Origin: JAZDLO01 sp043801935
Lineage (GTDB): Bacteria > Actinomycetota > Thermoleophilia > RBG-16-64-13
Assembly: GCA_043801935.1 (NCBI GenBank)
Contig: JAZDLO010000052.1
Span: 1 to 18,720, forward strand
Direction of reading: 5' to 3'
Length of the DNA stretch: 18,720 nt
The notes under the pieces are model-generated. The model did no database searches. It had not been told where the DNA came from and saw only the letters and a list, made by a program, of their open reading frames with translations. Each line of letters opens with the position of its first letter. Within the stretch, counting starts at the first letter, position 1. The position numbers and the translations under genes were made by a program. Below, in pieces: positions 8,376 to 15,489 of this stretch.

Positions 8376-10196
8376 ATGCGGCGCTGCGTCTTGCTCGGTG
8401 CTCTTGTGTTGGCGTTCGCGCTGTTTGGCCTCGTCGGGCCGGCCTTCGCCGCGGCCGACGACGATATCCCTGGGACCCCGCTCACGATCGGCAGCACCAT
8501 CTCCCAAACGGTCGGCCCGGGGGATGTGAGCGACGTCTATGCGGTGACCCTCACCGCCGGGCACGAGGTCCACATCCGGTGCGACCCGGGGACCACCAGC
8601 GGGCCCAAAGGGTCCCTTCATCTCCTTGTTCCGGGGGCATCTTCGATCACCGATCCGGACGACTACGACGAGATGATCTACACGCTGAGCGGGGGTAGCT
8701 TCATTCGCTACTGGGCCGATTACGACTACATCCCGGCCAAGTCCGGCACCTACTACCTCTGGGTCGAATGGGAAGCGGGGACCCTCGACTACGAGCTTTC
8801 GGTGGTGCGGACGTCCCGGCCGGCACTGAACCTGGCTCCTGAGAGCGACGACATCCCCGGCACGGCCATCGGTTCGGGCGCTGTGACCGGGGTGGTGTCC
8901 ACCAAGGCCGATCCTGATGACGTCTACGCGGTGGGGCTGACGGCGGGCCAGCCGGTGACCATCCGGCTCATGCCCCTCGTGCCCCTCAATAGTGGCTGGG
9001 CCCTCGCCTATTTGAATCTACTTGATCCAGCCACGACCTCCATCTCCAAGTACTACGGTCACACCCTGGGCACGCGGGAGCTTGCCGAGAACAACGAGGA
9101 TGCCGCGTCCCGGAAGACGGCCGAGATCCAGTATACGCCCACCCAGACGGGGACCTACTACGTCTGGGTGGAGGCAGGGGGTGTCCTGTACGGCTATGAT
9201 TTCGCCTATCAGCTCAGCATCTCCGGGGGAAACAGTGGGCCTCATGCGCCGCCGGGTGACTTCTCCGACGTGGCCGGCTCACCGTATGAGACCGCTATCT
9301 ACGATTTGGCGGATCGCGGGATCGTCACCGGGTTCGAAGATGGCACCTTCCGTCCTAGCTCCACGGTGACCCGCCAGCAGTTTGCCAAGATGATCGTCAA
9401 GACGCTGGGCCTCACCGTGACGGGCTCTGAAGTGTGCCCGTTTGGCGACGTCGGCGGCAGCATGGGCTCCGATCCCTTCTATCCTGACAAGTATGTGGCG
9501 GTATGCGCCGCTCACGGCGTCACCCAGGGAAAGACTGCGACCACATTCGCTCCGTACGACGACATCACTCGTCAGCAGTTGATCAGTATGGTCGCTAGAG
9601 CAGCCGATCTGCCGGAGGCGCCGGCCGGCTATGCACCCGGTTTCTCGTCAGGCCAGTTCTATCCCGACGAGCATTACATCAACGCCCGGAAAGCGGCGTA
9701 TGCAGGGCTATTGGAGGGCTTGCAGGGTGTGGGACCTTCGTATGACTTCTTTGCCGCCTCTGCCCGGGGCGAGTGCGCGCAGATGCTCTACAACTTGCTG
9801 GAGACTCAAGGGGCGGATAGTACGGCCACCGTCTGGATGGGTGGGGCACGGTTCGTCTTTGCCGACCTCACGGAGTGCACGATCGGCCGCGACGTGTTCA
9901 ACGTGGAAGGCAAGAGCGCCGATGGATCGCTGTGGCTTCGTATCCGTCATGCCTCTCCGCCCACTCGTCAGCCGGCGGAACCTTCCTTTGCCTCACTTGA
10001 TATCGGCGGTTCGCCCGATGAGCAGCCTGCCTCGGTGTTTGCCGGGTATCCCGCCGGCGTGACCTTCGGCCGGTATGATCCGGCTCAAGGCATAGCTGAG
10101 GGAGAGGCCTGGGGCACGATGAACGGGGAAAACGCGCACGTGCTCTTTCGGGTCGAATGTCGCCAAGATCTGCTGATCATGCGTGCGTCACCGTAG
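8376..10196 (+). CDS. Exported S-layer-homology (SLH) domain protein
   Basis: A 606-residue secreted protein. The Sec signal peptide is residues 1-25 (basic MRR, hydrophobic core, cleavage near AFA-A). Two related beta-rich domains follow, at about 29-145 and 158-283. Both open with DDIPGT, have a GD(V)xDVYAVxLTAG segment (49-62 and 178-191) and end with SGTYYLWVEW or TGTYYVWVEA, resembling bacterial pre-peptidase C-terminal (PPC) domains. Three SLH repeats span about 295-475 (FSDVAGSPYETAIYDLADRGIVTG, then DGTFRPSSTVTRQQFAKMI). A final ~125-residue domain is not recognised. SLH repeats bind cell-wall polysaccharide, so this is likely a surface-anchored protein of a cell with an S-layer-like envelope. 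SLH repeats in the middle rather than at an end are less common. Convergent with the cyclase gene downstream. Confidence 0.88.
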   Translation: MRRCVLLGALVLAFALFGLVGPAFAAADDDIPGTPLTIGSTISQTVGPGDVSDVYAVTLTAGHEVHIRCDPGTTSGPKGSLHLLVPGASSITDPDDYDEMIYTLSGGSFIRYWADYDYIPAKSGTYYLWVEWEAGTLDYELSVVRTSRPALNLAPESDDIPGTAIGSGAVTGVVSTKADPDDVYAVGLTAGQPVTIRLMPLVPLNSGWALAYLNLLDPATTSISKYYGHTLGTRELAENNEDAASRKTAEIQYTPTQTGTYYVWVEAGGVLYGYDFAYQLSISGGNSGPHAPPGDFSDVAGSPYETAIYDLADRGIVTGFEDGTFRPSSTVTRQQFAKMIVKTLGLTVTGSEVCPFGDVGGSMGSDPFYPDKYVAVCAAHGVTQGKTATTFAPYDDITRQQLISMVARAADLPEAPAGYAPGFSSGQFYPDEHYINARKAAYAGLLEGLQGVGPSYDFFAASARGECAQMLYNLLETQGADSTATVWMGGARFVFADLTECTIGRDVFNVEGKSADGSLWLRIRHASPPTRQPAEPSFASLDIGGSPDEQPASVFAGYPAGVTFGRYDPAQGIAEGEAWGTMNGENAHVLFRVECRQDLLIMRASP

Positions 10197-10256
10197 TGTC
10201 ACCGAGGGGATGCGTCACGGCAGAGGGACGGGAACCGAGAGACGTCCTGACGGTCG

Positions 10257-13061
10257 TCAGTTGGCCACTCTAACGGCCGGCGCGCCCTGGCGCTTCTTGC
10301 TGTTTTCAACCTGGTAGTCGCTCCGCCGCCCAAGCACCTCGTCGGTCGAGTTGACGATGGAACAGCTGCCTCGCTCGACCGCGCGGCAGAGCGCGTCGGC
10401 GACTGCCGGGTCGAACTGGCCCCCCGCGTTGGCGCGCACTTCGTAGAGCACGATCTCAACAGGCGAGCCCGGGCGGTAGGCCCGGTCTGAGGCCATGGCC
10501 TCGACCGCGTCGGCTACGCTGAGAATGCGAGCCTCGAGGGGGATCGATTCTCCCTTGAGCCCGCTCGGGTAGCCGCAGCCGTCCCACCGCTCGTGATGAT
10601 GCCGGATGATGGGAAGAAGGTCTTGCAGGTATCTCGATTCGACGAAGATACGCGCGTCCACCATCGGATGTTCTTTGACTTCTTCGTACTCAAGCTCCGT
10701 CAGAGGGCCGTTCTTCGCCAGGATTGCATCGGGGATAGCGAGTTTCCCAATATCGTGCAATAACGCGGCCTTTCGCAACAGCTCCAGTCGTCCCGCCGAA
10801 AGCTTCAGTTCTTTTCCGATGCTGGCCGCGTAGCGGGCTACGTGGCGGGAGTGTCCCAAGACATAGGGATCGCGAAGGTCGAGCGTGCCGGCTAAGAGCG
10901 TTAACAGTTCGTCGTTGAGGGTGGAGATCTCCTCGGCGCTCTCTTTCAAGTCCACATTGGCGGCCCGAAGTCGGCCGACCATGGCAGCCGTGTGATCGAT
11001 GTACTGCTTCTGGCCGAAGCGAAGCACGAGCAACGGGACGATCAGGCTCACAAACCCAACGACCCCAGCATAGACATAGCCAAACACCAAACAGCTGGCC
11101 AGGGCGCCGAGGCCCAGATAGTAGGGAGCCAGCCAGCTGAAATGCCGCGTCCACGTTCTGCTCACGCCCTCATTGGAGCCAAGGCTCATTGCGGCGGCCA
11201 CAAGGCCCGTGGTGACCGCGTAGACTGCCAAAGCCGAGACAAGGCATACGCTGAACAGCAGCCACGGTGGCTGCCCGACTGGAGGACGGCCGACCAACCG
11301 GACGATCCAGACGCAGCCGAGCCCGGCCAGAAGCTGGGAGCTGCCGTTGAAGACGAAGCGGCTGTACGAGCTGTGATGCTTCATCATGGCGGCGGCCGCT
11401 ATTGCCGCACCGAGCACCAACGCGCCGATCGGCCCGAAGAAGATCGCCCCCGCTACCAAGGCAGCGGCCGAGGTAGACACCGACGTCTCCCGTACGTAGA
11501 TCTCAACAGCGAGAGCCTCGGTCATCACCGCGATAGCAGCAAGTGCGCCGAGGCCCACCCAGTTGATCGGGATCCAAGCCTCGGTTGCGAGGGTCATGGT
11601 CAACACCGCGACGGCTGCCAGTCCCACGCCTGTTATCAACAGCCGGCTCGGCCAGGGCGACGGGCGACGCGGTCGGGGTACCCTGGCTTCTCGTACACCG
11701 GCAGAGACCGTGGAGTCGCTTTCGACGCTAGGGCCGGCGTTTCCATTGGGTGGTCCAGCCTTCGGCCGGTCTATCCGGGTTTCGGCCGCCGGTACAGGCA
11801 TGAGGAGGGCCATTTGTTCGTCGTCTTCCCCAGAGCGGGGTGCCTCCCAAGCAGCCCCGTGAGTCGGGCTTTCGCCTTCGTCAAGCTTCGCGACCTTGAC
11901 GCAGTTGCGCCCCTCGAGTTTCGCCCTATATACCGCCAGATCAGCCCGGTGCACTATCTCATCGGGAGACTCGTCGGCGCTCACTCGCTCCGCGACTCCG
12001 AAGCTCATGGTGGTCTTTATCGGTTCGATGCTGGTCGAGACCTCGATATCAGCGGCCGCGATCGCCGCACGCAGTGCTTCGATCCGGGGCGCGGCCTGGT
12101 CGAGCGAGGTCTCTGTCATGAGGATGGTGAATTCCTCCCCCCCGAAACGGGCGACTACGTCGTAGTCACGAACGGAGCTCTTGATGATCTGAGCGACCCT
12201 GATCAGGACTTGATCGCCGGCGAGGTGGCCGTAGACATTGTTGATGTTGCGCAACAGGTCAAGGTCACCCATGACGACGGTGAGAGGGCGATCGAAACGG
12301 TTGGCGCGCGTCAGTTCGTTGGCGAGGAGCTCCTGGAAGTGACGGGTGTTGAAGACGCCGGTCTTTGGGTCCGTCACCGCTTGGCGCTCCAGGTCGGGCA
12401 CCCTGAGCGTCGTGGAGATCAGATAGACGGGAGCCAGCGCGATCACGCATACGTAGGGATTGATGAACCAGATCACCGCGGCGGCTGCGCCGGCAGCCGC
12501 CAAAGCTGCGTCGATAGCCAGCGTCAGTCCACCAAAGATCCCAGATTCGACAAGGTTTTCCCCGCTCGCAAGTGCCAGCACCACGCCTACCATGGCGTGG
12601 TTCAGGACAACGAATACGAGTACCGCGCCGAGCACTCCCGCAGCGCCCGTGAGTCCCATGGGCTGCGTCCCGGATACGGCCCAGTGGTACACGGTGCCGG
12701 CAGCGTTAAGGGCGATTGCGAGGGAACAGATGTTGAAAACCTGGATGTACCAGCGGCGCTTGTGCCAGACCCAATCCAAGAGACAGGCGAACAGAGAGGC
12801 GATGATGGCAGCTCGCGGGCCCTGGACCACGAGGATGAATCCGTAGACGACCAGCGCGAGATCATAGCTCGATCGTGCGGTGGAACCTTGCACGCTACGG
12901 AAGTGGGCCAATGCGGCCAACGCAGTGGCCACCGCGAGCAGCGCGATGTCCTTCGCGTCCATCGAGCCGCCAATGTAGGCGACCTGCAATCCGATTGCAG
13001 CTATGCCGCCGGCAATGACCGCGAGAATGAAGACCCTCGCTTTGAGAGAAAGCTCTTTCAC
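10257..13061 (-). CDS. Membrane c-di-GMP cyclase/phosphodiesterase (GGEEF plus HD-GYP)
   Basis: A 934-residue protein with four blocks: membrane region 1 (about 8-218), GGDEF domain (about 225-392), a polar linker, membrane region 2 (about 472-685), and HD-GYP domain (about 710-905). The cyclase signature is GGEEF (307-311), an active form, with D266/D268 and NxxYGH before it. An RxxD inhibitory site (R298-D301) sits exactly five residues upstream, so product feedback inhibition is expected. The phosphodiesterase has H769-D770 (LLHDIGKL), H798, HHERWDGCGYP (822-832) and D851, a complete HD-GYP set. The two membrane regions look like copies of one module (FN..S near 109-113 and 571-575). GTG start; AAGGA or GAGG lies just upstream. 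It is directly downstream of the protease/repeat-protein operon and has its own candidate promoter. Confidence 0.93.
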   Translation of the reverse strand: MKELSLKARVFILAVIAGGIAAIGLQVAYIGGSMDAKDIALLAVATALAALAHFRSVQGSTARSSYDLALVVYGFILVVQGPRAAIIASLFACLLDWVWHKRRWYIQVFNICSLAIALNAAGTVYHWAVSGTQPMGLTGAAGVLGAVLVFVVLNHAMVGVVLALASGENLVESGIFGGLTLAIDAALAAAGAAAAVIWFINPYVCVIALAPVYLISTTLRVPDLERQAVTDPKTGVFNTRHFQELLANELTRANRFDRPLTVVMGDLDLLRNINNVYGHLAGDQVLIRVAQIIKSSVRDYDVVARFGGEEFTILMTETSLDQAAPRIEALRAAIAAADIEVSTSIEPIKTTMSFGVAERVSADESPDEIVHRADLAVYRAKLEGRNCVKVAKLDEGESPTHGAAWEAPRSGEDDEQMALLMPVPAAETRIDRPKAGPPNGNAGPSVESDSTVSAGVREARVPRPRRPSPWPSRLLITGVGLAAVAVLTMTLATEAWIPINWVGLGALAAIAVMTEALAVEIYVRETSVSTSAAALVAGAIFFGPIGALVLGAAIAAAAMMKHHSSYSRFVFNGSSQLLAGLGCVWIVRLVGRPPVGQPPWLLFSVCLVSALAVYAVTTGLVAAAMSLGSNEGVSRTWTRHFSWLAPYYLGLGALASCLVFGYVYAGVVGFVSLIVPLLVLRFGQKQYIDHTAAMVGRLRAANVDLKESAEEISTLNDELLTLLAGTLDLRDPYVLGHSRHVARYAASIGKELKLSAGRLELLRKAALLHDIGKLAIPDAILAKNGPLTELEYEEVKEHPMVDARIFVESRYLQDLLPIIRHHHERWDGCGYPSGLKGESIPLEARILSVADAVEAMASDRAYRPGSPVEIVLYEVRANAGGQFDPAVADALCRAVERGSCSIVNSTDEVLGRRSDYQVENSKKRQGAPAVRVAN

Positions 13062-13121
13062 GTCCTCGCTATCCTTGAACGATCTCGGCCCTGGTTTCCC
13101 TACTGGGACATCTCGAGGCTG

Positions 13122-13149
13122 TAATCGGCGCGGGAAGCCGGTTCCTTGA
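13122..13149 (-). promoter_or_regulatory. Candidate flagellar-sigma-type promoter of the cyclase gene
   Basis: On the minus strand TCAA (13149-13146), 16 nt, then GCCGATTA (13129-13122). The consensus for FliA/SigD-type sigma factors is TAAA, 15-16 nt, GCCGATAA, so this matches 3 of 4 and 7 of 8 positions. The spacing equals that of the stronger candidate before the protease gene. A start near 13115 would leave a leader of about 55 nt before the GTG. Confidence 0.42.
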
Positions 13150-13222
13150 CTGCTTCATCACGAACCAGCGGGGAGATTGATCCGCTACCGACTTGGCCCC
13201 GGAGCTCGCCTGTGATGAATAG

Positions 13223-13252
13223 GTGGACGGCCTGGCGAACCAGGCCGTCCAC
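13223..13252 (-). terminator. Strong hairpin ending the protease/repeat-protein operon
   Basis: A perfect 13-bp GC-rich stem (13223-13235 with 13240-13252) with a 4-nt loop that reads UUCG in the minus-strand transcript. It starts 28 bp after the repeat-protein stop codon. The bases that follow in the transcript (CTATTCATCA) are only mildly U-rich, so it may act as a non-canonical terminator or as a 3' stabiliser. Confidence 0.65.
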
Positions 13253-13280
13253 ACCAGAACATCCATTCCTTGCCGGTCGT

Positions 13281-13649
13281 CTAGACGTCGCAGCTGTTGC
13301 GCCACAGGACGGCGACATCACCGAAAGGCTCGACCACGGCGTTGTTGCGCCACAGGACGGCGACATCACCGAAAGGCTCGACCACGGCGTTGTTGCGCCA
13401 CAGGACGGCCACCTGATCGGCCGGGGCGCTATTCCGCCAGAGCACGGCCACCTGATCGGTCGGGGCGTTGTTGCGCCACAGGACGGCGACATCACCGAAA
13501 GGCTCGACCACGGCGTTGTTGCGCCACAGGACGGCGGTGTCGCTGGAAGAATCGGGCAGACCGAGCGCTCCGCCAAAGCTCAAGGCGGCGAAGGCGACGA
13601 CGATCGCCAGTACGATAGCTGCTCCTAAATGTTTTCGATATCTGTGCAT
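13281..13649 (-). CDS. Exported six-repeat AVLWRN protein
   Basis: A 122-residue protein I do not recognise as a named family. Residues 1-31 are a signal peptide or membrane anchor (MHRYRKH, hydrophobic core, then GGALGLPDSSS). The rest is six copies of AVLWRN at residues 39, 55, 68, 81, 97 and 113. They are joined by linkers NAVVEPFGDV (three times) or N/S-AP-T/A-DQV (twice), and the protein ends in SCDV with a single Cys near the C-terminus. Each repeat carries one Trp, Arg and Asn. ATG start with AAGGGAG 9 nt upstream. It lies 43 bp after the subtilase gene, whose own C-terminus has four SVxWN repeats, so the two genes share a Trp-Asn motif and an operon. Possible roles are a self-assembling surface or matrix protein, a protease substrate, or a multi-copy peptide precursor; all are inference. 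Confidence 0.75.
   Translation of the reverse strand: MHRYRKHLGAAIVLAIVVAFAALSFGGALGLPDSSSDTAVLWRNNAVVEPFGDVAVLWRNNAPTDQVAVLWRNSAPADQVAVLWRNNAVVEPFGDVAVLWRNNAVVEPFGDVAVLWRNSCDV
13293..13541 (-). repeat. Tandem 48-bp and 39-bp repeats in the AVLWRN gene
   Basis: Units run 13293-13340 (48 bp), 13341-13388 (48), 13389-13427 (39), 13428-13466 (39) and 13467-13514 (48), followed by a partial unit to 13541. Units 13341-13388 and 13467-13514 are identical and 13293-13340 differs from them by one base. Both lengths are multiples of three, so copy changes keep the frame. Confidence 0.93.
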
Positions 13650-13692
13650 TTTAATGGACTCCCTTTCGTGTTTGTCAGTTGATATCTGAGGA

Positions 13693-15210
13693 CTAGTTCC
13701 AGTTGACCGAGTTCCACATGACCGAGTTCCACATCACGGAATTCCACATGACCGAACTGTTCACGGGGTTATCACCGGTGGTCAGGAGGTTACTGACCGG
13801 GATGCCGGTGTTGGCGGACTGGGTGGTGGTGCCGTTGATGGCCGCGAAGGCGTCGACGTAGGCGCGAGTTACGTTGTCCCCACCAAGTGGGGTGGCGGTC
13901 GCGAGTAATCGATACTTGACCTGGTCGGGTGTGAGATTCGGCTCGTCTTCCAGGAGGAGGGCTACAACACCCGCCACCATGGGCGCCGACATCGAGGTGC
14001 CGCTCAGGCGGAAGTATTTCCCGTTGATCAGGACACGGTCCGGATAATCGTCGGCCCAAGAGGAATTGAACGACAAGGTGCTTATGATGCTCGTGCCGGG
14101 GGCGAGCACATCCGGCTTGTTGAAACCCTCCAAGGTCAAGCCGAAGGCCGAGAAGGGAGCAAGGACGTCGTTGCTCCGAAGGCCGTCGCCTTTCTCGTCG
14201 GAAGCGCCCACCGTGATGACGAACGGGTCATTCGCGGGCGCCGCTCGTACGGTGTTATACCCACCAGCCGGCCCCTTGTTGCCGGCGGAGGTGACTACCA
14301 CGACGCCATTGAACCAAAGAATCTCACACGCGGCGTCTAACTGGCTCTGGTGGTAGGACTGGTTGGAGCTGGAGTTTATGGAGAGGTTGACGACGCGGAT
14401 GTTGTACCTGGCCTTGTTGTCGTAGACCCATTGCAAGGCCGCGATCACGTCTGACTCACTCGCCAAGCCCTGGTCGTCGGCGATCTTCAGATTGAATACC
14501 ACGACCCCGGGGGCGACTCCGGTGTAGAGGCCATCCGAGGCGCTTCCGTTCCCGGCGATGATCCCTGCGACATGCGTGCCGTGACCGAATGGGTCTCGGG
14601 TGTTCGCGGCACCCTGATTGAAGGAGACCGATTTGGCGACGCTGGCTTGCTTGAGGGACCCGAAGTCCGGGTGGTCAGTGATGCCGCTGTCGATGACGGC
14701 GACTCCGATGCCGTTGCCGGTCAGTCCACTGAGCCTCGAGATACCCAGGGTCTCAAGGTAGTGGTTCGGAGGCGCGGGTGCCTGCGGCTGCCCGACCCGC
14801 TTTCCAACACCTGCATTGAGGTTCTTTCCGCTGCTTTCAACGCGTCCGTCCGGCGTCACCCGGGCGACGCTAGGACCAGCGGCCAGTTGCGGGAGGACCC
14901 CGGCGGGGATCTCGGCCGCAAAGGCGTTAATCAAGCTGAGGTCCTTGGTGACAGCGCCGCCCAGGCTCCTGACTAGGGCTTCGGCCCGTCCGGATCGGTC
15001 GCTCTTTGTGACGATCACCGCGACCTGCCGGTCCGCTGGCGGAGTCACCGCCTGCGCAGGCTGGGTATACTCAGAGTGCGAGGCGCCTGCTGAAGTCGGA
15101 CCGAACGCCAAGACTGCGACGAAGACCGCCGCCGACACCATGAAAGCGAGAGCCACGGCAAACGTCACCAGCTTGCCACGGCTCCAGTGTTCTTCCCTTC
15201 CAGTATTCAA
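13693..15210 (-). CDS. Exported subtilisin-like serine protease (S8) with SVxWN tail
   Basis: A 505-residue S8 peptidase. A basic N-terminus (REEHWSRGK) is followed by a hydrophobic segment (about 14-36), then SAGASHS, so it is exported or membrane-tethered. An inhibitor-I9-like propeptide spans about 62-122. The catalytic domain (about 150-460) has Asp174 (AVIDSGI), His210 (GHGTHVAG), oxyanion Asn311 (SAGN) and Ser406 (GTSMSAP); the triad is complete. After a short linker, residues 486-505 are four pentamers, SVMWN three times then SVNWN, ending the protein. The start is TTG, forced by an in-frame TGA six bases upstream; AAGGGAG lies 10 nt before it. A GTG at codon 15 would cut into the signal segment. 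It is the first gene of a two-gene operon with the AVLWRN protein, under a c-di-GMP riboswitch. From memory, Trp-containing tail repeats also occur in other subtilases. Confidence 0.95.
   Translation of the reverse strand: MNTGREEHWSRGKLVTFAVALAFMVSAAVFVAVLAFGPTSAGASHSEYTQPAQAVTPPADRQVAVIVTKSDRSGRAEALVRSLGGAVTKDLSLINAFAAEIPAGVLPQLAAGPSVARVTPDGRVESSGKNLNAGVGKRVGQPQAPAPPNHYLETLGISRLSGLTGNGIGVAVIDSGITDHPDFGSLKQASVAKSVSFNQGAANTRDPFGHGTHVAGIIAGNGSASDGLYTGVAPGVVVFNLKIADDQGLASESDVIAALQWVYDNKARYNIRVVNLSINSSSNQSYHQSQLDAACEILWFNGVVVVTSAGNKGPAGGYNTVRAAPANDPFVITVGASDEKGDGLRSNDVLAPFSAFGLTLEGFNKPDVLAPGTSIISTLSFNSSWADDYPDRVLINGKYFRLSGTSMSAPMVAGVVALLLEDEPNLTPDQVKYRLLATATPLGGDNVTRAYVDAFAAINGTTTQSANTGIPVSNLLTTGDNPVNSSVMWNSVMWNSVMWNSVNWN
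13696..13755 (-). repeat. Four 15-bp repeats coding SVxWN
   Basis: Units at 13696-13710, 13711-13725, 13726-13740 and 13741-13755 encode the last 20 residues of the subtilase, up to its stop codon. The units differ by a few bases each, so they are older than the 48-bp repeats next door. Confidence 0.93.
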
Positions 15211-15220
15211 TTGTCAACCA

Positions 15221-15227
15221 CTCCCTT
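15221..15227 (-). promoter_or_regulatory. Ribosome binding site deciding the TTG start of the subtilase
   Basis: AAGGGAG on the minus strand lies 10 nt before the TTG at 15210. An in-frame TGA between them excludes any earlier start. A weak TTG start with long spacing suggests translation is held low or controlled through the leader. Confidence 0.6.
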
Positions 15228-15251
15228 CTGAAACCGCGCCGAGATCTCTTA

Positions 15252-15260
15252 GGGGGACGC
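15252..15260 (-). promoter_or_regulatory. Anti-aptamer segment of the riboswitch leader
   Basis: In the minus-strand transcript GCGUCCCCC (15260-15252) is perfectly complementary over 9 bases to GGGGGACGC (15339-15331) in the aptamer. Pairing would break the tetraloop stem and mask the conserved ACGCAAAGC ligand-site strand. It may be the switching helix of the expression platform. There is no U-run after it, so control of translation or a Rho-type mechanism is likelier than intrinsic termination. Confidence 0.45.
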
Positions 15261-15277
15261 CGGCAGACGGTCGGGTC

Positions 15278-15362
15278 TTGCCTTCGGTAGCTCGGCCGTC
15301 TTAGCGTTTTCGCCTTAGATCCGGAGCTTTGCGTCCCCCGGTTTCCCGGGGTTTGCCTTTTC
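15278..15362 (-). ncRNA. Cyclic di-GMP-I (GEMM-I) riboswitch aptamer
   Basis: The minus-strand leader of the subtilase operon matches the GEMM-I consensus in order. GGCAAACC comes first (15357-15350), then a 6-bp CCCCGG/CCGGGG stem closed by a GAAA tetraloop, then GGACGCAAAGC (ending 15326), CUCCGGAUCUAA (15326-15315), a small GCG-AAAA-CGC hairpin, and a closing GGCCGAGCUACCGAA (15297-15283) that corresponds to the conserved AGCCGGGUUGCCGAA. GCUC (15327-15324) can pair with GAGC (15293-15290). The match to the well-studied Vibrio Vc2 aptamer in the first half is very close. It should bind cyclic di-GMP and control the subtilase and AVLWRN genes; whether it turns them on or off cannot be seen. 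Confidence 0.9.
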
Positions 15363-15437
15363 GGAGCAGTTGCTTGAAGTCGCGCCCGTTCTCTAGTCCA
15401 TCAGCCTCCACTATGGTTTGACTAAGAGTCGACTTGA

Positions 15438-15465
15438 TTATCGGCAGAGTGCAAAGAAGACTTTA
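15438..15465 (-). promoter_or_regulatory. Flagellar-sigma-type promoter of the riboswitch operon
   Basis: On the minus strand TAAA (15465-15462), 16 nt, then GCCGATAA (15445-15438). This matches all 12 consensus positions of FliA/SigD/WhiG-type promoters, with spacing in the 15-16 nt range. Transcription would begin near 15430, so the leader is about 220 nt and contains the whole aptamer. No sigma70-type pair is visible closer to the aptamer. Confidence 0.62.
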
Positions 15466-15489
15466 GCGAGGCTTTATGGCGATAAGGCC

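Noticed and set aside
10247..10260. CTGAC-GGTC-GTCAG hairpin between the SLH and cyclase genes
   Set aside because: Only a 5-bp stem with no U-run, overlapping the stop codon of the cyclase gene. Not enough to call a terminator.
10992..13124. 710-codon open frame on the plus strand
   Set aside because: Antisense to the GGEEF/HD-GYP gene, which has intact catalytic motifs.
13281..13541. CRISPR array at the 48-bp repeats
   Set aside because: The units are contiguous and coding, with no unique spacers and no cas genes.
13146..13628. 160-codon plus-strand frame across the 48-bp repeats
   Set aside because: It is repetitive only because the DNA is. The minus-strand frame has a ribosome binding site, a signal peptide, operon placement and a motif shared with the protease tail.
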